Shown piece after piece: positions 54,730 through 63,172 of a stretch of DNA of 64,000 nt. The stretch is from Anaerolineae bacterium (lineage in GTDB: Bacteria; Chloroflexota; Anaerolineae; Anaerolineales; Anaerolineaceae), in contig JABLXC010000005.1 of assembly GCA_013178185.1 (NCBI GenBank), forward strand, positions 1 through 64,000, given 5' to 3'. The notes beneath the pieces are model-generated. The model worked only from the letters and a program-made list of their open reading frames with translations, had not been told where the DNA came from and made no database searches. Positions within the stretch are counted from its first letter, which is position 1; the number at the start of each line of letters is the position of its first letter. The translations under genes and the position numbers were made by a program.

Positions 54730-55524
54730 TTAAGACTCCTGCAATTCCCATCCTTGCAGGTGGAATGTGATTGCAGCCCAATCTGAAAGGATGGGCGAGA
54801 TGAGATACAACCAGTAAAGGAAATAGGCCTGAAAGGGCAGGATAAAACGCGCCCGGCCGCTTTCGACGGCGCGCACAACTGCCCTTGCGACAGCGCCAGG
54901 GGGGATCTTGGCGGAAATAGCGGGCACCTTAAGATTGCCGATCATGGGGGTATCAACTCGGGCAGGATAGATGACGGACACCCGGACGCCGGAACCATGC
55001 AGCTCCTGGCGGAGGACATCGGCAAAACCGCTGAGGGCCGATTTTGCGGCGACATAGGGGGCGTCGAGCGCTAATGGGGTCTTGACATCCATGGTTGAGA
55101 CGATGACGATATGCCCGCTGCGTTGGGAGCGCAGGTGGGGCAGGGCGGCCAGGATGCAATGCACGCCGCCGTAGAAGTTGACGGCCATGGATTTTTCCAG
55201 GTCTGAGAGAGCGAGGTTTTCGATGGGCGAGCGTATGTACTGGCCGGCATTCACTACGAGAATATCGAGTTGTCCCCAGCGCGCCAGGGTCAGCGCGATG
55301 AGTCGCTCTACATCGGCGGGATTGGTAACGTCGGTTGGGAGCGCCAGAACCTGGCGGCCAGGTCCTTCGATCTCGCTTTGCAATTCCAAAAGCGCATTTT
55401 CAGAGCGAGCTGCCAGCGCCAGGTGAGTGCCACGCCGGGCAAATTCGAGGGAAATCTGCCGCCCAATCCCGCTCGATGCGCCGGTGATTACTGCAACTTT
55501 GTTTTTGAAATGTTCTTTCCTCAT
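54730..55524 (-). CDS. Short-chain dehydrogenase/reductase
   Basis: This classical SDR has 264 residues: cofactor motif TGASSGIG, NAG in VVNAGQYI, active-site Ser in IVSTMD and Tyr-x-x-x-Lys in YVAAKSA. Substrate unknown; NADPH preference is suggested by a following RxGTHLALAARS region. The C-terminus carries a hydrophobic stretch (AYFLYWLYLISPIL) that may touch the membrane. It precedes the uncharacterised gene by three bases. Confidence 0.9.
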   Translation of the reverse strand: MRKEHFKNKVAVITGASSGIGRQISLEFARRGTHLALAARSENALLELQSEIEGPGRQVLALPTDVTNPADVERLIALTLARWGQLDILVVNAGQYIRSPIENLALSDLEKSMAVNFYGGVHCILAALPHLRSQRSGHIVIVSTMDVKTPLALDAPYVAAKSALSGFADVLRQELHGSGVRVSVIYPARVDTPMIGNLKVPAISAKIPPGAVARAVVRAVESGRARFILPFQAYFLYWLYLISPILSDWAAITFHLQGWELQES

Positions 55525-55663
55525 GGTTTTCCTCTCGGTGGTTGGAATGTCCGGTTGCAGAAAAGGCCAGCGCAGAGTTTCTATGTTAAAACCCCAGGCT
55601 GGCTGGCTGGTTTCACTTTGTCTGCCATCCTACTTCACAGAAGATGGCGGAGTGAGTTGATCT

Positions 55664-56638
55664 TCAGGGCGTCAGGCCATAGATCAGCTTCTGGCGGGTG
55701 AAGAGGAAGCTGTTGTTGTGGATGGCGATGACCAAAAACCTGGCATGGGGGTGCTGCGCTTCGGAAAACGCCAGCCCATAGCCAGGCGTGATGGAGCCGC
55801 CGATGTAGAGAGGAGAATAATTGACGAAGAATTCATCCAGCATATGCTGCTCCATCAACAGCCACATATAGGTAGGTGATTCGACCAGCAGGTGTTTAAT
55901 GCCCGCTGATCGCAGGCAAGCCATCAGCAGGCGGGCGTCGGGGACGTCTTTGCCGGTCATCAGGACGACTTTTTTACGGCTGGTAAGCCCGCTCTGAACC
56001 TGGGTAGCTAGCGCCGCAGGATTGATATCGCCTGTGGTGAGGAATGGGCCGATGAGCTGGATTTCAGGGCCGAATTTATCCTTGAGATAGCTGCCGCCGG
56101 CCTGGCAGGTAGCGGTGAGGGTACGCACTTCGGGCATTGAAAAGAGGGCATGATCGAAGGGGACATCTGTCCCATCCAGCGAGACGATGATGTTGAGTGG
56201 GACTTCAGGCTCTTTGCCCAACAGAGCGTAGCGCTCGACCAGCAGGTCGTCGTCCTGGCAGGCGTAAATTGAATCCGGTTCGGAATGGAGCATTTTGGCA
56301 CCAATGATGACACCGTCGGCGTGGGCAGTGAGGATGTTGAGCACCCAGAAGTCGGCCAACGCCCCAGCCGGGTTGATTCGGTTTGCGCGAGCGACGACTG
56401 GCCCTTTGGGGTTATCTGGAAAGGCCATTTTGCCGTCAAGCGAGAGGACGATGGAAGCGAAAGTGTAGGGGCGGTCGGCAGGCGGTTCGGGGAAGTAGAG
56501 ATCGTGGTAGGCTGCGCTGACCTTGGAGAGCGCCCTAGCCGCGCCGGAGGCTTGCCTGATTTTTTCCAGCTCGGCCTCGTCCCTGTAGAGGGTGGTGAGA
56601 TAGAGATCCTGGATGGGAAACGATATTTTAGGGATCAT
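55664..56638 (-). CDS. RibD C-terminal-domain reductase (dihydrofolate-reductase fold)
   Basis: The 324-residue protein has SIVLSLDGKMAFPDNPKGP, IIGAKMLHSEP, NIIVSLDGTD and KHLLVESPTYMWLLMEQHMLDEFFV, with the late ESP in place of the more usual EGG, a RibD-C/DHFR-like layout for NADPH-dependent reduction of a pyrimidine or pterin. Not a full RibD because the deaminase domain is absent. Start ATG at 56638 follows GCAGGAGAG; the long frame to 56809 adds an unconserved N-terminus. Confidence 0.8.
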   Translation of the reverse strand: MIPKISFPIQDLYLTTLYRDEAELEKIRQASGAARALSKVSAAYHDLYFPEPPADRPYTFASIVLSLDGKMAFPDNPKGPVVARANRINPAGALADFWVLNILTAHADGVIIGAKMLHSEPDSIYACQDDDLLVERYALLGKEPEVPLNIIVSLDGTDVPFDHALFSMPEVRTLTATCQAGGSYLKDKFGPEIQLIGPFLTTGDINPAALATQVQSGLTSRKKVVLMTGKDVPDARLLMACLRSAGIKHLLVESPTYMWLLMEQHMLDEFFVNYSPLYIGGSITPGYGLAFSEAQHPHARFLVIAIHNNSFLFTRQKLIYGLTP

Positions 56639-56902
56639 GCTACGCTCTCCTGCGGCTAGATGGAAACTTTCTTTTATTCTAACCCGAATTTGGGTAAAAA
56701 ATGAGCATACAGGATACAGAGGAGGGTAATCACATCCCACTGGAGAGTATTGATTCCCTGGACAATCAGGGTCATGCAATCGACTTGCAGATTTGAGTCT
56801 GGATTGCACTGGAAAAGTGTTTTTCCTCTATAATTATCGCGGTTCGTTCGAGCAGCCTTGCTTCAGACAGGAGAGCTAAAGGGATCGGAAGGAGTGGATT
56901 GA

Positions 56903-57382
56903 ATGGAATTATCGGATTCGGAGAAAATTGCGTTCCTGCTGAACAGATTGGATTTTCATACTCACGAAATTCACCGGCGGGAGGAAAAAGAAGCCAAGCT
57001 GTTCGAGTGGTCTACGACGTTCTTAATGACGGTGTTTGCGGTGATCATCGCCCTTTCGGGCCGCTCAAATCCCCTGCCGTACCGGATCTTAATCAAGGTG
57101 ATTGCCTCGCTGCTGATCATCGTGCCAAACGTGATCTTCATCCTGCGGATCGCTACGGAACGAAGGAGCGTTTACCGGCAGGCTCAAGTGATCGAGCTGA
57201 TCGAAAGCCGGTTTCACCTGTTCGAGGAAGGGTATTACGTGGAGAACGCAGCCCTGTACCCAGAAAAATGGAAGGGCAACCTAGCGCGCAACATGTACAA
57301 GCGGAAGACGCCCGTTTATTATATGTTTGTGCTGGCGTTTTTGTTGGCGGCGGTTACGGCAACGCTGTGGTTGATTTTGTAG
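56903..57382 (+). CDS. Small membrane protein, uncharacterised
   Basis: The 159-residue protein has a soluble, charged N-terminus (about 1-30), two close helices (about 38-55 and 65-85), a cytoplasmic or exposed amphipathic part with RRSVYRQAQVIELIESRFHLFEEGYYVE, and a final helix (YYMFVLAFLLAAVTATLWLIL). I do not recognise a named family with certainty. Clean codon use and GGAAGG before the ATG support reality. Confidence 0.7.
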   Translation: MELSDSEKIAFLLNRLDFHTHEIHRREEKEAKLFEWSTTFLMTVFAVIIALSGRSNPLPYRILIKVIASLLIIVPNVIFILRIATERRSVYRQAQVIELIESRFHLFEEGYYVENAALYPEKWKGNLARNMYKRKTPVYYMFVLAFLLAAVTATLWLIL

Positions 57383-57431
57383 GCGGGAATGAGGGATTCG
57401 AGGCTTCGACTTCGTTGGATATGGCATCCTT

Positions 57432-58907
57432 TCAGAACTGCGCGCTGAGCTCTTTGCCAATGCGAACCACTTCTCGCGCCAGCAGGTCAAAATCCTCCTG
57501 GCGGCTGCGGTGATTGGCGATTGCGATGCGAAGGCAGTAACGATCATTGAGCGTGGTGTACGTTGGCACGGCAATCCCCTGTTCGTGGAGTTGCATCAGG
57601 ATTTCTTTGTTGAGCGCGTTCAGCACTTCATCATCCAGCCCGCCGGGATTGAAGCGAAAACAGACGATATCCAAGCCGATCGGGGCGAGCAGCTCCAGGC
57701 AGGGGTCATTTTCAACCAGCTTGCCAAAGTAATGCGCTTGCTCCACGTTACGCGCGATCATCCTGCCAAAGCGATCGAGACCATGCTCTTTGATTGACAT
57801 CCACACCTTCAGGGCGCGAAACTGCCGCGAGAGCTGTAAACCGTAGTCGCTGAACCAGAGATGCCCGGCGGCCACCCCGCGCGTTTCGTGTTCCAAATAC
57901 TCGGGCGTGAGCGAAAACGCCTGGCGGTGAGCAGTCTCAGAACGCACCAGGGCGCAGCCGGCTTCGAAAGGCATGTGTAGCCATTTATGCAAGTCCAATG
58001 CCACCGAGTCAGCGCGTTCGATCCCGTTCAGGCATGGTTTGAGGTTTTCGGCTAGCACCGCTACGGCCCCAATTGCCCCATCTACGTGAAACCACAACCC
58101 CTCGCGCGCACACAGATCAGCCAGCCCATTCAAGTCGTCCACCGCTCCGGTGTTGATTGTGCCAGCGCAGCCAACCACGCAGATCGGGTGGCGCCCCGCA
58201 GCACGGTCTGCGTCGATGGCCTGTTGCAACGCATCCAAGCTGATCATATAATCGGCGTTGACCGGGATTTTGCGCAGCGCCTCACTGCCCAGCCCTAACA
58301 ATTCGACCGCCTTTTGCACACTGCTGTGCACCTCGTTGGAGGCGTACACCGTCAACATTTGCGGCGCAGACTGCATCCCCGCGGCTCGCACATTGAAATT
58401 GGCTTTCTCATTGCGCGCTACCGCTAGCCCGACGAGGTTTGCCATTGAGCCGCCGCTCACTAGCAGACCGCTGGCGTCTTTCGGGAATTCGAGCATATCC
58501 TTCATCCAGCCAATCACCTGTTCCTCAACCAGGTTGGCAACGTGGTTGCCCCCGCCCAAATTGGGGTTCATCGTGGCGGCCATCATCTCTGCCAGCGCGC
58601 CGAAGACTGTCCCGTTGCCCATATACCAGCCCCAGAAGCGCGGGTGGATATTGCCCATCGGGTAGGGCAAAATCGTCTCGGTGAATTCCTGGTAAACCGC
58701 ATCCGCACCCTGGGGTTCGCGCGGGGCGGGAGTCACCAGCCGGGCGGCCACCTCCTCCGGTATCGCCTGCCAAACGGAGCGTTCACGCACCGTCTGAAGA
58801 TAGGAGATTGCATCGTCCACCATGCGGTGCGCCAGGGCGCGCATGGCATCCCAGTCCTGGGGGTCGAGGGTTTCAAAAGATTTGGAAGGTTCCATCCACA
58901 CCGCCAT
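57432..58907 (-). CDS. PLP-dependent aromatic-amino-acid-type decarboxylase
   Basis: This group II decarboxylase has 491 residues. [19 protein letters not shown] near the N-terminus, [41 protein letters not shown], and [15 protein letters not shown], whose Lys binds PLP. It should release CO2 from tryptophan, phenylalanine-like or related amino acids; the exact substrate is unknown. Start taken as ATG at 58907; an ATG 12 bases downstream is also possible. Lies just outside the integrated element. Confidence 0.9.
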   Translation of the reverse strand: MAVWMEPSKSFETLDPQDWDAMRALAHRMVDDAISYLQTVRERSVWQAIPEEVAARLVTPAPREPQGADAVYQEFTETILPYPMGNIHPRFWGWYMGNGTVFGALAEMMAATMNPNLGGGNHVANLVEEQVIGWMKDMLEFPKDASGLLVSGGSMANLVGLAVARNEKANFNVRAAGMQSAPQMLTVYASNEVHSSVQKAVELLGLGSEALRKIPVNADYMISLDALQQAIDADRAAGRHPICVVGCAGTINTGAVDDLNGLADLCAREGLWFHVDGAIGAVAVLAENLKPCLNGIERADSVALDLHKWLHMPFEAGCALVRSETAHRQAFSLTPEYLEHETRGVAAGHLWFSDYGLQLSRQFRALKVWMSIKEHGLDRFGRMIARNVEQAHYFGKLVENDPCLELLAPIGLDIVCFRFNPGGLDDEVLNALNKEILMQLHEQGIAVPTYTTLNDRYCLRIAIANHRSRQEDFDLLAREVVRIGKELSAQF

Positions 58908-59024
58908 AATTGATAAAACTGATAGATTATATCTATAGTATAACACGCCTCGATAACGAGATCGTTACGAAGTAATGGGAAAATGATTGAATTACTCTGG
59001 GGGGTTTTCGGTAGATTCTATTTG

Positions 59025-59058
59025 TGGGCCCGGCAGGATTCGAACCTGCGACCAAGCG
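59025..59058 (-). repeat. attL: displaced original 3' end of the tRNA gene
   Basis: This 34-bp copy of the tRNA T-arm and acceptor 3' strand ends the chromosome side. It pairs well as the old 3' end (T-stem GCAGG/CCTGC) but lacks the 5' half, so it is a pseudo-tRNA fragment. It differs from attR at two positions, which are a compensated base pair of the T-stem. Confidence 0.85.
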
Positions 59059-59108
59059 AATGATGCTAGTTTTCCTATTAGGATATGATTTTACTTTGAA
59101 AATTTTTG

Positions 59109-59600
59109 TTAAACACCTGTTAGATCAATACCCTGTTCCTTCAAGGATTTAATAAACATATCTCGAATTTTATTTACTTTATCGTTTATCTCATTTACAT
59201 TTTTTGCGAAAGTAATAAAAGAAGTAAAAAATTCTTGGATTTCTTCAATTGATGGTTTTTTGTCATCACCCTGAAATTTATCCCCCATTTGCTGCATTGC
59301 TAATAACATTTTTGTAATTCGGATACTTTCTTTTCTAACTTCCGGTGGTTGTTTTCTGATAACTGCAACCAAATCTTGGATATCATTCTCTCGAAATTCT
59401 TCCCCATAAAAATACTCAATTGGTTTGTTCAGAAATTGGGAGATTAAATAAAGATCAACGGCACTTACTTGAACACGACTTCGCTCAATATCCGAAATAT
59501 TTGAAGGGGTGCGGTTTAGAAGTTCAGCCAATTCACTTTGAGTGAATCCCCTCTCTTTTCTTGCTAGCTTAATTCTTTCAGCAATTTCTTCGTTATTCAT
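59109..59600 (-). CDS. XRE-family HTH regulator of the element
   Basis: The 163-residue protein has an N-terminal helix-turn-helix (RIKLARKERGFTQSELAELL, then RTPSNISDIERSRVQVSA), and a helical C-terminal half, probably for dimerisation. It is the expected repressor of the divergent rep-int operon, whose promoter lies about 55 bases away. No Shine-Dalgarno precedes the ATG. AT-rich like the rest of the element. Confidence 0.87.
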   Translation of the reverse strand: MNNEEIAERIKLARKERGFTQSELAELLNRTPSNISDIERSRVQVSAVDLYLISQFLNKPIEYFYGEEFRENDIQDLVAVIRKQPPEVRKESIRITKMLLAMQQMGDKFQGDDKKPSIEEIQEFFTSFITFAKNVNEINDKVNKIRDMFIKSLKEQGIDLTGV

Positions 59601-59652
59601 AGGAATTTCTCGTAATTACTGCAATTTATACTTGATTATATAGCAACCCCCA

Positions 59653-59681
59653 TTGACTTAATTAGTAAATTTGAATATTAT
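59653..59681 (+). promoter_or_regulatory. Promoter of the element's rep-int operon
   Basis: TTGACT (59653-59658), 17 bases, TATTAT (59676-59681). Its transcript would start near 59688 and include the whole structured region before the first ORF. Confidence 0.6.
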
Positions 59682-59742
59682 GTAGTAGTAATATTTACGA
59701 ATTTTATGATAACCATCATGTATTTTACGTTTTTAAACGTTG

Positions 59743-59891
59743 GCCGCCCGTCATAACCTTAGCCGTCCGTCCGCAGCCGTATTTATCACGCACGCAGAGG
59801 CTCACAGTCAAGGGCGGTGAGCGAAGCGGCGCAAGCCAGAAGCCCTTGATCTGTGAGGGCGTGCGTGATAGGCTGCGCCGGGACGGGCGGC
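59743..59891 (+). ncRNA. 149-nt nested inverted-repeat structure (structured leader or replication origin)
   Basis: Five nested perfect pairings: GCCGCCCGTC (59743-59752)/GACGGGCGGC (59882-59891); GCAGCC (59773)/GGCTGC (59871); TATCACGCACGC (59784)/GCGTGCGTGATA (59859); CTCACAG (59801)/CTGTGAG (59851); TCAAGGGC (59808)/GCCCTTGA (59842). That is 43 pairs with asymmetric internal loops and an apical loop that itself holds GGC-GCAA-GCC (59828-59837), a GNRA-type hairpin. Asymmetric loops favour an RNA structure; location before an HUH rep gene also fits a double- or single-strand origin. I know no named family for it. Confidence 0.7.
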
Positions 59892-59911
59892 GAGGTGAGA
59901 GGATAAAAGGA

Positions 59912-60211
59912 ATGGAAAAGGAAATTGTAACTAAAAAACGTGTCGTTTATGGAAGAGTCCAGGTCACTTTACCGATGCCGGTAAAAGAAAACATTCTTAA
60001 TTGGCGTAAGCATTCCGGGATGGGAAAGGCAGAATTCTTCCGGGTGGCATTCATGATCGGTTCTTCCATCCTGGCCCGGGCGCTAAATGCCAGAAAACCC
60101 GATGAAGATTACTTGATGGACGATGAGCATTACTGCGCCCTTCCTGACGCAAGGAAGGAAGGCGCCAGGAATGATCTTTCGGAAATGGGGAAAGAGAATG
60201 AGTTGTCTTGA
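59912..60211 (+). CDS. Small ribbon-helix-helix-like protein
   Basis: The 99-residue protein shows an RHH pattern (GRVQVTLPMPVKENILNWRK, then GMGKAEFFRVAFMIGSSILAR): a basic beta strand followed by two helices, as in CopG-like repressors that control rep genes. Start ATG at 59912 after AGGATAAAAGG; the upstream frame would begin inside the structured leader. The last 14 bases overlap the rep gene. Confidence 0.65.
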   Translation: MEKEIVTKKRVVYGRVQVTLPMPVKENILNWRKHSGMGKAEFFRVAFMIGSSILARALNARKPDEDYLMDDEHYCALPDARKEGARNDLSEMGKENELS

Positions 60212-61268
60212 TCACCAGGCGGATATTCAAAGTAGTGGGATGTTCAGTGAATATCCTGACGAAAGAGAATTCTATCTGCCCTTTTTGATTGTTGGGGGAA
60301 ACAAATTAGTTGACCGGGCAACCGGTGAAATCTGCTTTTTCCTGGAAGAAGTCGAGCAAGGCGAATTAGTACATCTTCGCAAGCGAATTGATTGGGAAAC
60401 CAGCCTTCAAATAGCCGTTGAAAAGAAGGGGGAATATAACGGTGAATTTGAGGTCATGACCGCTTATCGAAAGATATACCCTGAATTCCCTGATTTTATT
60501 CCAGGCTTTATTTGCCAGAAGAGAAAACAGGAAGATCAAGGCTCTGGGAATGATAGGGGTTTATCTAATTCCAACAAAGTTCAAAGTGTGGTCATGAAAA
60601 ATTCGGTAACTGGGGAAGATCTGATACTGGATAAATTAGAGATGCGTCTTTCCAGAATGAGACGGAGAATTTTTACCTGGGCGAATACGATTAAAGACTA
60701 TCTTCCCAATATTGGCTTGGGCAGATATTACCGAAAAGTCATGATTACCCTGACCTATGCCGAAATTGAAGGCTGGAAACCAAACCACATCCGGGATTAC
60801 ATGAAGGAATTGAAAAGAAGATTAGGGATTGATTTGATCGCTTATGCCTGGTGTGCTGAGCTGCAAGCTAGGGGGGCGGTTCATTACCACATCGAATTAA
60901 TTTGCAAAAAGGGCACAATAATTCCGATGCCAGATAAATCGGGCATGTGGAAGCATGGCTTATCGAAAATTGAGACTGCCAAGACGGTATTTTACATCTG
61001 TTCCTACATGAAAAAATCGTACCAGAAAGCGGGTGAATTCCCAAAAGGGTTGCGAATGTATGCGGTTTGGGTTGCTAAAGAAGCTGTGGAAAGCCTGGCG
61101 CATTGGATGTTGAGAGTATCTTCACTCCCTAAATGGTTAGCGAATAAAGTAATTTCGATGGTTGAGTATTACGGTGAAAAGTGGGTTCGCTCTCCTGGGG
61201 GTGGTTGGTTTTTTGCCAATCGTTTTTTTAGATCACCCTATGTGTTCATTGGTTTTATTACTGGATAA
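60198..61268 (+). CDS. HUH-type rolling-circle replication initiator (Rep)
   Basis: The 356-residue protein has an N-terminal region of unknown function, then the HUH endonuclease signature: motif 1 VMITLTY (about 179), motif 2 GAVHYHIEL (about 227, His-x-His), and motif 3 YICSYMKKSYQK (about 265) with the nicking Tyr and Lys. It should nick the element's origin to start rolling-circle replication. Start ATG at 60198 after GGGGAAAGAG overlaps the previous gene; 60240 is an alternative. Rep-like proteins of this kind are found in integrative elements and small plasmids. Confidence 0.82.
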   Translation: MSCLDHQADIQSSGMFSEYPDEREFYLPFLIVGGNKLVDRATGEICFFLEEVEQGELVHLRKRIDWETSLQIAVEKKGEYNGEFEVMTAYRKIYPEFPDFIPGFICQKRKQEDQGSGNDRGLSNSNKVQSVVMKNSVTGEDLILDKLEMRLSRMRRRIFTWANTIKDYLPNIGLGRYYRKVMITLTYAEIEGWKPNHIRDYMKELKRRLGIDLIAYAWCAELQARGAVHYHIELICKKGTIIPMPDKSGMWKHGLSKIETAKTVFYICSYMKKSYQKAGEFPKGLRMYAVWVAKEAVESLAHWMLRVSSLPKWLANKVISMVEYYGEKWVRSPGGGWFFANRFFRSPYVFIGFITG

Positions 61269-61279
61269 ATGGGGACGGA

Positions 61280-61693
61280 ATGTCTGAAGATCAAGAAGTA
61301 ATTTTGCTAAAGGGTAGATTAGATGGCAACCAAAGAAACCGATTAGCCCGGCTATTGGATATGCTTTACACTCCAAGCGAGTTGGCAAAAGAAATCGGGT
61401 TTACCACTCGACAAGTATACCGGGTCTATATTCCTGCTGGTTTGCCCCATGAACGGGATCAAAAAAGCCATATTTGGATCAATGGAAAAGTATTTCGAGA
61501 ATGGATCAAAGAGGTTTATAAAAAGCAAGAATTAGGGTTGAATGAAGCTTTTTGCCTGACATGTAAGCAAGCTGTGAAGATGATCAAGCCTGAACGTAAG
61601 CAAGAAGGAAGGCTGTTTTATTACATTTGTACCTGTCCGAATTGTGGGCGCAAACTGGCAAGGATCATCACCAGGGGGAAGCGCATCGAATGA
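61280..61693 (+). CDS. HTH/zinc-ribbon protein (excisionase-like)
   Basis: The 137-residue protein begins with a MerR/excisionase-type helix-turn-helix (MLYTPSELAKEIGFTTRQVYR, then IWINGKVFREWI) and ends with a four-Cys zinc ribbon (CLTCKQ.., CTCPNCGRK). The HTH matches the HTH_17 group used by Xis proteins; with the integrase coupled directly after it by a 4-base overlap, an excision-direction factor is the natural reading. The zinc ribbon is an unusual addition. Confidence 0.72.
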   Translation: MSEDQEVILLKGRLDGNQRNRLARLLDMLYTPSELAKEIGFTTRQVYRVYIPAGLPHERDQKSHIWINGKVFREWIKEVYKKQELGLNEAFCLTCKQAVKMIKPERKQEGRLFYYICTCPNCGRKLARIITRGKRIE

Positions 61694-62772
61694 TAAACCG
61701 GGGGAATTGGAAGCTCACCAGAGCATACTTAGAATATCGGGCAGAAGTGGATCAAGTCTCCCCCAAAACGATTCGACTTGAAGAAACCTGGCTGCGGCAT
61801 TTGCTTGAATGGGCTGGCGAACAAGCTTTTCAACATGCCCCAAAGATCAAGCCAATATTGCCTGAATATATCCTCTCTGCTCGTGTGGATGGTGAAAAAG
61901 GCCAATTATCCCCGGTCTATATCAGAAAAGTCATTTCCGCTGGTAAGAGGTTTTTTGAATGGCTTGTCAAGCATCGAACGGGTTTTTCTAATGCAATAAC
62001 GCCGGGATGGTTAGATACATTGAAATCCCCACGATTGGAAACCGAAACAAAAGAACATGAAGCCGTAACATTGGAAGAAGTTATTAAGATCGCTGCTGCC
62101 CCTGTTTATAGCCTGCGAGATCGGCGGATAAGAGCGGCTGCGGTATTCTGGTTTTTATCAGGGATTAGGGTAGGGGCGTTTGTTACGTTACCGATTGGCG
62201 CAATTAACCTGAATGATCGAAGTATAAAACAATGGCCTAGTTTGGGCGTTCGGACGAAATTTACCAAAAAGGCGACAACATTTTTACTTGATGTTCCTGA
62301 ATTGATGGGGGTAGTCAAGGAATGGGATCAAGAGGTAAGAAGTAAATTGCCAGAAACGGCCTATTGGTTTGCTCCCTTATCGCCAGAAACCGGGACGTTT
62401 GATGTATCAATCCTAAAGGCAGGGGAACATAGGTATCAGAGGGCAGGTAAGGATTTGCGAGATTGGTTAGAACGGGCGGGGCTGCCTTATCATTCTCCTC
62501 ATAAATTCCGGCATGGTCATGCGGTGTATGGTTTGAAGCAATCAAAAGATGTGGCTGATTTAAAGGCAGTTAGTCAAAACTTGATGCACTCGAATTTGAG
62601 CATTACCGATGGCGTGTATGGAGTTTTGTCATCCAATGATGTTGGGAAGCGAATAGCAGGGTTGGGGCAAAAAGCCGCAGTGGGGCAAGTGTCACAGGAA
62701 GAATTACTGATGCAATTATCCCAATTAACCGAAATGTTAAAGAAGAATATCGAAAAGTCTGGAACAAAATGA
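61690..62772 (+). CDS. Tyrosine integrase of the element
   Basis: The 360-residue site-specific recombinase has an N-terminal arm/core-binding domain and a catalytic domain with Arg in SGIRVGAF (about 159), His-x-x-Arg in HKFRHGHA (about 272), His in HSNLSITD and the nucleophile Tyr in DGVYGVL (about 309). It integrates the element at the tRNA 3' end next to which it is encoded. Starts in the overlap with the previous gene (ATGA), 25 bases from attR. Confidence 0.92.
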   Translation: MINRGNWKLTRAYLEYRAEVDQVSPKTIRLEETWLRHLLEWAGEQAFQHAPKIKPILPEYILSARVDGEKGQLSPVYIRKVISAGKRFFEWLVKHRTGFSNAITPGWLDTLKSPRLETETKEHEAVTLEEVIKIAAAPVYSLRDRRIRAAAVFWFLSGIRVGAFVTLPIGAINLNDRSIKQWPSLGVRTKFTKKATTFLLDVPELMGVVKEWDQEVRSKLPETAYWFAPLSPETGTFDVSILKAGEHRYQRAGKDLRDWLERAGLPYHSPHKFRHGHAVYGLKQSKDVADLKAVSQNLMHSNLSITDGVYGVLSSNDVGKRIAGLGQKAAVGQVSQEELLMQLSQLTEMLKKNIEKSGTK

Positions 62773-62792
62773 CCCCTCAAAAAGGGGTCTTT
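62770..62792 (+). terminator. Terminator of the integrase operon
   Basis: GACCCC (62771-62776) pairs with GGGGTC (62784-62789), loop TCAAAAA, followed by TTT. It overlaps the integrase stop codon and ends two bases before the tRNA. Confidence 0.7.
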
Positions 62793-62793
62793 A

Positions 62794-62827
62794 TGGGCCC
62801 GGAAGGATTCGAACCTTCGACCAAGCG
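62794..62827 (-). repeat. attR: element-supplied tRNA 3' end
   Basis: This 34-bp segment repeats attL (59025-59058) with two substitutions, which together restore the T-stem as AAGG/CCTT. It completes the tRNA gene above. Confidence 0.85.
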
Positions 62828-62865
62828 GTTATGAGCCGCGCGCTCTGCCACTGAGCTACGGGCCC
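62794..62865 (-). tRNA. tRNA with CAT anticodon (Met or lysidine-Ile)
   Basis: Minus-strand cloverleaf: acceptor GGGCCCG pairing with CGGGCCC, D-arm GCTC/GAGC, anticodon stem CGGCT..AACCG with CTCATAA loop (anticodon CAT), T-arm AAGG-TTCGAATC-CCTT. No CCA encoded. It is interrupted in evolution by the integrated element, which supplied the current 3' end with two compensating T-stem changes, so the gene remains functional. Whether it is elongator Met, initiator or Ile2 is undecided. Confidence 0.93.
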
Positions 62866-63172
62866 GGCGGAGGCCTGGACTGATCGCCAGGGAGCCGTTC
62901 CGTCCAAATTATAACATATCTGCGCCGGGCGGTTTGCTGCTTTTCCCTTCCTGCTGGTGTTGACTATTGCGGGATTGCAATGGTAATCGTCTTGTTTTTT
63001 GATTGGAGTGGCGTTATAACAGAAAAAACAGTTTGAAGCAATGTATTTATTACTTTATAAGACACTAAATGAACATGGCGGGGAAATGCTTTTTTGACTT
63101 CCATTGAAGGGACCTGGAGTGAAGGTTTTGTGGATCGCTGAGCGCAGTGAATCGTCATCTTTGGAGGAACGC
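62866..63172. other. Spacer, no gene seen
   Basis: This 307-base gap lies between the tRNA and the PAS gene. It probably holds the promoters of both. I see no ORF or RNA gene in it. GGAGG at 63163 is the ribosome site of the next gene. Confidence 0.4.

Larger units (their letters stand above)
59025..62827. mobile_element. Compact tRNA-integrated element (XRE, RHH, HUH Rep, HTH/Zn-ribbon, integrase)
   Basis: About 3.8 kb bounded by 34-bp direct repeats (attL 59025-59058, attR 62794-62827, 32 of 34 identical) from the 3' end of a tRNA gene. Contents in order: XRE regulator (minus), promoter, large structured leader, RHH protein, HUH replication initiator, excisionase-like protein, tyrosine integrase (plus). 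The rep-xis-int order recalls actinobacterial integrative elements such as pSAM2, but no transfer gene, capsid or cargo is present. It is AT-rich relative to its surroundings apart from the GC-rich structured leader. Confidence 0.88.

Noticed and set aside
56899-57513. Plus-strand frame of 204 codons overlapping the small membrane protein
   Set aside because: The alternative frame (56903-57382) has membrane helices and a ribosome site; the other reads as low-complexity shadow.
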